From Haloferacaceae archaeon PL-Br10_E2g29 (GTDB lineage Archaea > Halobacteriota > Halobacteria > Halobacteriales > Haloferacaceae), in NCBI GenBank assembly GCA_001563965.1, contig LKMS01000050.1:1-9786 (forward strand): a stretch of DNA of 9,786 nt. Direction: 5' to 3'. A program made the translations under genes and the position numbers. Under the pieces are notes generated by a model. The model worked only from the letters and a program-made list of their open reading frames with translations, was not told the origin of the DNA and did no database searches. Each line of letters opens with the position of its first letter. The first letter of the stretch is position 1. Of this stretch, positions 6,271-9,786 are shown piece after piece.

Positions 6271-7626
6271 ATGATTGCAGACGATTCTGTTCGGGTGGGT
6301 GTTCTCTCGCTGCACAACAGCAAAGAGACGAAGGCGATCTTGAACGCAATCGAGGATCTCGGCCACGACTCCGTCTGGCTCCGCAACGAAAACACGGCGA
6401 TCACGATTCGCAACAGCGAGGTGACGCTCGAACCCGATGTCGACGTTATCGCTAATCGGATGTTGCTCTCGAACACCGAAGAACCAGCCGAGGGTCTCGG
6501 ATTGGCAACGACGTTCGACCGGATTCGACCGATGTTGAATCGGCCGGATGCCGTGCTCACCTCGATCCACAAGTTTGCGACGGCGACAACGCTGGCGCAC
6601 TGGAACATTCAAGTGCCCGACGCGCTGTTGGCGCTCTCGAACAGCCGGCTCAACGAGGGGCGAGAGCAGTTCGGCGAGGTCGGCGTCTACAAAACGGCGA
6701 TCGGTACCCACGGCGGCGGGACGTGGAAGGTCGATCTCACCGAACCGGTCAATCCGAAAGTCGGCAACAGACAGGCGTTTTTGCAGCGACTTATCGACCG
6801 CGACGATGCCGAACACCGCGACCTCCGGGTGTACATCGTTGGCGACGAAATTATTGGCGCGATGTACCGTTATGCCCCCGAGGGCGACTGGCGAACGAAC
6901 GTTGCGCTCGGTGGAGCGGTCAAGGATGCGACCGATGACATGCCGGATGCGGCCGCAGAAACTGCGCTGTACGCCGCCGACGTGCTCGATCTCGATTACG
7001 CTGGCGTCGATCTCGTGGAGGGTCACGACGGCTGGTTCGTCCTCGAAGTCAACCCTACCGCTGGTTTCAAAGGACTGTACGAGGCGACCGGCAAGAGTCC
7101 CGCACCCTACATCGCCAAACTCGCAATCGAGCGTGGCGGGGGCCGCGTTGACGACGAGCGGGTCAACGGACTGGCGACGTCGCTCGATGACTCGCGGCCG
7201 TCGTCAATGCCGCGACCCGATCCGCCGACGACCGATGAAATGCCGCTTATCGGCTACATCGAAGAAGTCGTCGTCATCGGGACGAGCGGCTCCGAACAGA
7301 CCAACGCGAAATCCGATACGGGTGCGACCCGAACCAGTATCGACACCAAACTCGCCGCCGAAATCGGTGCGGGTCCGATCAAGAGCATGACGACCGTTAA
7401 ATCGGGCAGCCACAAGGTCTCCAAGGCTCGACCCGTTGTCGACCTCGTTATTGGAATCGGCGGCAACCAACACACCGTGACCGCGAGTGTCGAAGATCGG
7501 GGGCACATGCAGTACCCACTGCTGCTTGGTCGCGACATTCTCCAACACTACCGGGTCGACGTCAGGCGCCGAGCCGACAGCGACCCCGACGGCGAAAGCC
7601 GAGGATCGAAGTATCTCGAAGAGTAA
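6271..7626 (+). CDS. RimK-type ATP-grasp ligase fused to a RimB-like retropepsin domain
   Basis: This 451-residue protein has two domains. Residues about 7-290 form a RimK-like ATP-grasp ligase, a family that couples ATP hydrolysis to amide bonds, typically adding glutamate to a carboxylate acceptor. Visible features are Lys141 and the glycine loop GTHGGGTWKV (145-154), then Asp184 and Arg186 with VGDE (190-193). After these come EGDWRTN (204-210), Asp247 in GVD and the metal-binding LEVNPTAGF (258-266; Glu259, Asn261). Residues about 325-432 match the putative ATP-dependent protease (RimB/AZP) family with a retropepsin fold: KSDTGA with catalytic-type Asp349 and a hydrophobic LLLGRD near 417-422. 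The acidic, Pro-rich stretch 290-323 is the linker. A tag writer and remover in one chain is inferred. Alternatives for the ligase are CofF-like or MptN-like cofactor glutamylation. Start 6271 is preferred over 6244 from the promoter position. Confidence 0.9.
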   Translation: MIADDSVRVGVLSLHNSKETKAILNAIEDLGHDSVWLRNENTAITIRNSEVTLEPDVDVIANRMLLSNTEEPAEGLGLATTFDRIRPMLNRPDAVLTSIHKFATATTLAHWNIQVPDALLALSNSRLNEGREQFGEVGVYKTAIGTHGGGTWKVDLTEPVNPKVGNRQAFLQRLIDRDDAEHRDLRVYIVGDEIIGAMYRYAPEGDWRTNVALGGAVKDATDDMPDAAAETALYAADVLDLDYAGVDLVEGHDGWFVLEVNPTAGFKGLYEATGKSPAPYIAKLAIERGGGRVDDERVNGLATSLDDSRPSSMPRPDPPTTDEMPLIGYIEEVVVIGTSGSEQTNAKSDTGATRTSIDTKLAAEIGAGPIKSMTTVKSGSHKVSKARPVVDLVIGIGGNQHTVTASVEDRGHMQYPLLLGRDILQHYRVDVRRRADSDPDGESRGSKYLEE

Positions 7627-7819
7627 GCGAAGGGGTTGACGCGAGAGCAGGAGAACGAAAAGCGGAGGGCCGACTGATTTCCAGCGGGCACGTGATCGGT
7701 TATCCCGCGTTGATATTATGCTACTGAGTGAGGACAGAATCAAATACTACTACCCGTATTAGCTACGTAATGGGGTACCAACATTCGATAGCTCCCCGCG
7801 CTTCGGCCGCACTCGACCC

Positions 7820-8605
7820 ATGACAGACCAGTGTCCGCACGATCTGCTGCGCACGATCAACCGCCGACGAGCCTGTCTGCAGGCGATCGTCGCAGAGCCA
7901 CAGGAGAAGCGCGAACTCGTCGAAACGCTGTCGACGCCGCGGTCAACGCTCGATGCGATCGTCAGAGAGCTCGAACAGGCCGACCTTGTCGCATACCGAA
8001 ACGGGGTCTGGCGGGCGACAGTTGCGGGCCGTGCAGCCGCGGCGGTCTACACCGACTGTATCGAGTCGCTCGAATCGATTCACGCGGCGGGAACGCTGCT
8101 CTCGACGCTGGAGGGGTCGCCACCGCCAGCAGCCGTGATTGACGGCGCAAAAACGTTCATGGCTACCGACCCCGTTCCCGACGCCGTTCTCGTCGAATTT
8201 CTCGACCGAATCGCTGCGGCTGATCGGATCCGCGGTGTCGCCCCGCGGGCGCTTTCGGGCTATACCGGCCAGGTCTTCACGCGCGCAGTCAAAACGGGAT
8301 CAACGCTCGAATTTGTGCTTGCCGAACGTGTGCTCTCACAGCTCTCGCAGATCGATCCTGAAACGGTCGCCAACCGTCTTGATCACGAGGCGCTGTCGGT
8401 GTACACCGCACCGGTGTCGATTGAGTTCGGCTTCTGGATTGCCGACAGCCCTGAGCACCTCGGTATAATCGTGTATGCGGATCGCGGCATTGAAGGGATA
8501 CTCGTCAACGACTCCGACGATGCGATTTCGTGGGCGCAAACCCAGTACGACTCGATTCGTGCGGATGCCTCACCGGTCACTGCTCAACGAATCAATACAC
8601 CGTAG
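7820..8605 (+). CDS. FilR1-type winged-helix transcriptional regulator
   Basis: This 261-residue protein has an N-terminal winged-helix DNA-binding domain (about residues 8-75; RACLQAIVAEPQEK, then STPRSTLDAIVRELEQADLV and the wing YRNGVWRATVAGR). A C-terminal domain (about 115-245) resembles the FilR1 (methanogenesis regulatory protein) domain, with ADRIRGVAPRAL followed by FVLAERVLSQL and FGFWIADS. Such proteins are abundant in haloarchaea and usually act as local or stand-alone regulators; their ligands are mostly unknown. It follows the ATP-grasp gene by 193 bases on the same strand. The promoter is not clear: GATAGC near 7788-7793 and an AT-rich stretch at 7740-7770 are candidates. The start is chosen as the first ATG of the frame with the domain intact. 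It is a possible regulator of the neighbouring modification genes or of the hydratase, but nothing in the sequence proves this. Confidence 0.83.
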   Translation: MTDQCPHDLLRTINRRRACLQAIVAEPQEKRELVETLSTPRSTLDAIVRELEQADLVAYRNGVWRATVAGRAAAAVYTDCIESLESIHAAGTLLSTLEGSPPPAAVIDGAKTFMATDPVPDAVLVEFLDRIAAADRIRGVAPRALSGYTGQVFTRAVKTGSTLEFVLAERVLSQLSQIDPETVANRLDHEALSVYTAPVSIEFGFWIADSPEHLGIIVYADRGIEGILVNDSDDAISWAQTQYDSIRADASPVTAQRINTP

Positions 8606-8769
8606 GCGTCCTGGTTAATTTTCCACTCGGCGGGCGAACCGACGCGAATGTGTGTTGCATCGGTTCTCCGCGCCAACGCCCAGTCAAACCCTCGTCGAGC
8701 CGTTGGATAACAGTACAACAAAGTGACTAATGGGGAAACGTTGAATCCGCGCCCCCGTGACATGGAACC

Positions 8770-9564
8770 ATGGCGAGTTCTGATGATACAACCGTTCGTA
8801 TTGAACGCGATGGCGCTGTCGGTCGCGTTGTTCTCAATCGCCCAGCGCATCTGAACACCATCACTCCTGTGATTCTCTCGGAACTGTCAGCCGCTATTGA
8901 CGACCTTGAGGCCGATCCGGACGTTCGGTGTCTCGTGCTTTCGGGTGCCGGCGACCGCGCGTTTTCGGCCGGTGCCGATCTGAGCGGGTTCGCCGACGAG
9001 TCGCTCTCGTCGATCGATGCGGTCGAACTCGCACGCACCGCCCAGCGGACGTTTGCGAAATTCGAGACCTGCGACATGCCCGTGGTTGCCGCCGTCGATG
9101 GCTACTGTCTCGGCGGTGGCATGGAGCTTGCGGCGGCTGCAGACCTTCGTATTGCCAGTACGGACGCCGTGTTTGGCCAGCCCGAACACCGTCTCGGATT
9201 GCTGCCCGGTTGGGGTGGCACACAGCGACTTTCGCGACTCATTGGCGAAAGCCGCGCAACAGAGATTATTTTCACCGGTGACCGCTACAGTGCCGCAGAG
9301 ATGGCTGACTACGGGTTCGTCACCCGCGCGGTCGACCCCGACGAGTTCGATGTGGCTGCCCAGTCAGTAGCCGACACGTTGGCAGCGGGCCCACCGATCG
9401 CCCAGCGGTACACCAAGCGAGCGATCGTGGCAGGTCGCGAAAGTACCGAGGCCGGTCTCGAACTCGAAGCGCAATCATTCGGTCACCTGTTCAGCACGCA
9501 CGACTTCGAAGCCGGGTTGGCTGCGTTCACCGACGATACTGAGCCAACGTTCACGGGCGAGTAA
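8770..9564 (+). CDS. Enoyl-CoA hydratase/isomerase family protein
   Basis: This 264-residue crotonase-fold enzyme probably hydrates 2-enoyl-CoA in fatty-acid or amino-acid breakdown, in the cytoplasm as a trimer or hexamer. The oxyanion-hole segments are FSAGADL (65-71) and LGGGMEL (114-120, with Gly116). Both hydratase-type glutamates are present, Glu119 in GGGMEL and Glu139 in FGQPEHRLG, matching Glu144 and Glu164 of the rat enzyme. This favours a true hydratase over isomerases or decarboxylases of the family that keep only one. The GWGGTQRL stretch is typical. The length is normal. It stands alone, without neighbouring beta-oxidation genes, 164 bases after the regulator on the same strand. 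The promoter is weak; CTAATGG at 8728-8734 is a candidate. The chain-length specificity cannot be told. Confidence 0.9.
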   Translation: MASSDDTTVRIERDGAVGRVVLNRPAHLNTITPVILSELSAAIDDLEADPDVRCLVLSGAGDRAFSAGADLSGFADESLSSIDAVELARTAQRTFAKFETCDMPVVAAVDGYCLGGGMELAAAADLRIASTDAVFGQPEHRLGLLPGWGGTQRLSRLIGESRATEIIFTGDRYSAAEMADYGFVTRAVDPDEFDVAAQSVADTLAAGPPIAQRYTKRAIVAGRESTEAGLELEAQSFGHLFSTHDFEAGLAAFTDDTEPTFTGE

Positions 9565-9580
9565 CGCTGGCGGCACCGGG

Positions 9581-9591
9581 ACGATTTTTTG
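9581..9591 (+). terminator. T-tract terminator after the hydratase gene
   Basis: Six consecutive T (9585-9590), preceded by a GC-rich stretch (9566-9580), begin 21 bases after the stop codon. T-tracts of this kind are the usual archaeal termination signal. No strong hairpin is needed or obvious. Confidence 0.45.
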
Positions 9592-9604
9592 CGAGCAGAT
9601 GCGT

Positions 9605-9641
9605 TGTCACACCGCTCACGGCACGGGTTTTTCGTGTGACA
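9605..9641. repeat. Perfect 8-bp inverted repeat between the hydratase and tRNA-Glu
   Basis: TGTCACAC (9605-9612) and GTGTGACA (9634-9641) are perfect inverted copies enclosing 21 bases that include a run of five T (9628-9632). It lies about 40 bases after the hydratase stop and 30 bases before the tRNA TATA box. It could be a second terminator structure or a regulator site. Confidence 0.4.
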
Positions 9642-9660
9642 GATCACCATTCTCGGTGCG

Positions 9661-9694
9661 ATTGATGAAGTTTATATATCGGCGCTTCATCGAT
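9661..9694. promoter_or_regulatory. Inverted repeat bracketing the tRNA-Glu TATA box
   Basis: ATTGATGAAG (9661-9670) and CTTCATCGAT (9685-9694) are inverted copies with 9 of 10 bases complementary, spaced by 14 bases that contain the TATA box of the tRNA-Glu gene. A dimeric protein bound here would block TBP/TFB access. Chance similarity cannot be excluded. Confidence 0.4.
9671..9679 (+). promoter_or_regulatory. TATA box of the tRNA-Glu gene
   Basis: TTTATATAT is centred about 32 bases before the mature tRNA 5' end, placing the transcript start about 6 bases upstream of it. A short trimmed leader is expected for a stable RNA gene. It is the strongest TATA match in the window. Confidence 0.75.
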
Positions 9695-9706
9695 AGAGTT
9701 GCAGAC

Positions 9707-9781
<75 letters not shown>

Positions 9782-9786
9782 TTCCA

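Noticed and set aside
6097..7026. Long minus-strand open frame (309 codons) opposite the ATP-grasp gene
   Set aside because: It is antisense to the conserved ligase domain and also crosses the divergent promoter and the phosphatase start. The translation looks like a shadow, with no domain.

Overview
The window looks like chromosomal DNA from a halophilic archaeon (class Halobacteria). The predicted proteins are rich in Asp and Glu. TATA-like elements sit about 25-28 bases upstream of several start codons, as in leaderless haloarchaeal transcripts. The gene set also fits: a FilR1-type winged-helix regulator, a small archaeal winged-helix protein, a RimK/retropepsin fusion and a tRNA-Glu. The species cannot be named from the sequence alone.

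Layout. Bases 1-118 hold a degenerate tRNA 3'-end-like sequence, possibly an integration scar. Bases 219-443 (minus) encode a small winged-helix protein. Bases 759-4352 (minus) carry a complete succinate dehydrogenase operon in the order sdhC-sdhD-sdhB-sdhA, with a promoter just upstream of sdhC. Upstream of it, on the same strand, are an aspartoacylase/succinylglutamate desuccinylase-like zinc hydrolase (4444-5457) and a histidine phosphatase superfamily protein (5523-6140). Divergent from the phosphatase is a two-domain protein (6271-7626): a RimK-type ATP-grasp amino-acid ligase fused to a RimB-like retropepsin domain. A FilR1-family regulator (7820-8605), an enoyl-CoA hydratase/isomerase (8770-9564) and tRNA-Glu(TTC) (9707-9781) follow on the plus strand.

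How the genes work together. The sdh genes encode complex II, which links the TCA cycle to the quinone pool. The most interesting neighbourhood is 4444-7626. An amide-bond-forming ligase fused to its likely reverse-acting protease stands beside a second amide hydrolase and a phosphatase. I infer a writer/eraser module for amino-acid (probably glutamate) tags; the target is unknown. The divergent promoter of the phosphatase and the ligase fusion contains two copies of TGTGT-N7-ACACA exactly 22 bp apart, a good operator candidate. A near-perfect 10-bp inverted repeat brackets the TATA box of tRNA-Glu.
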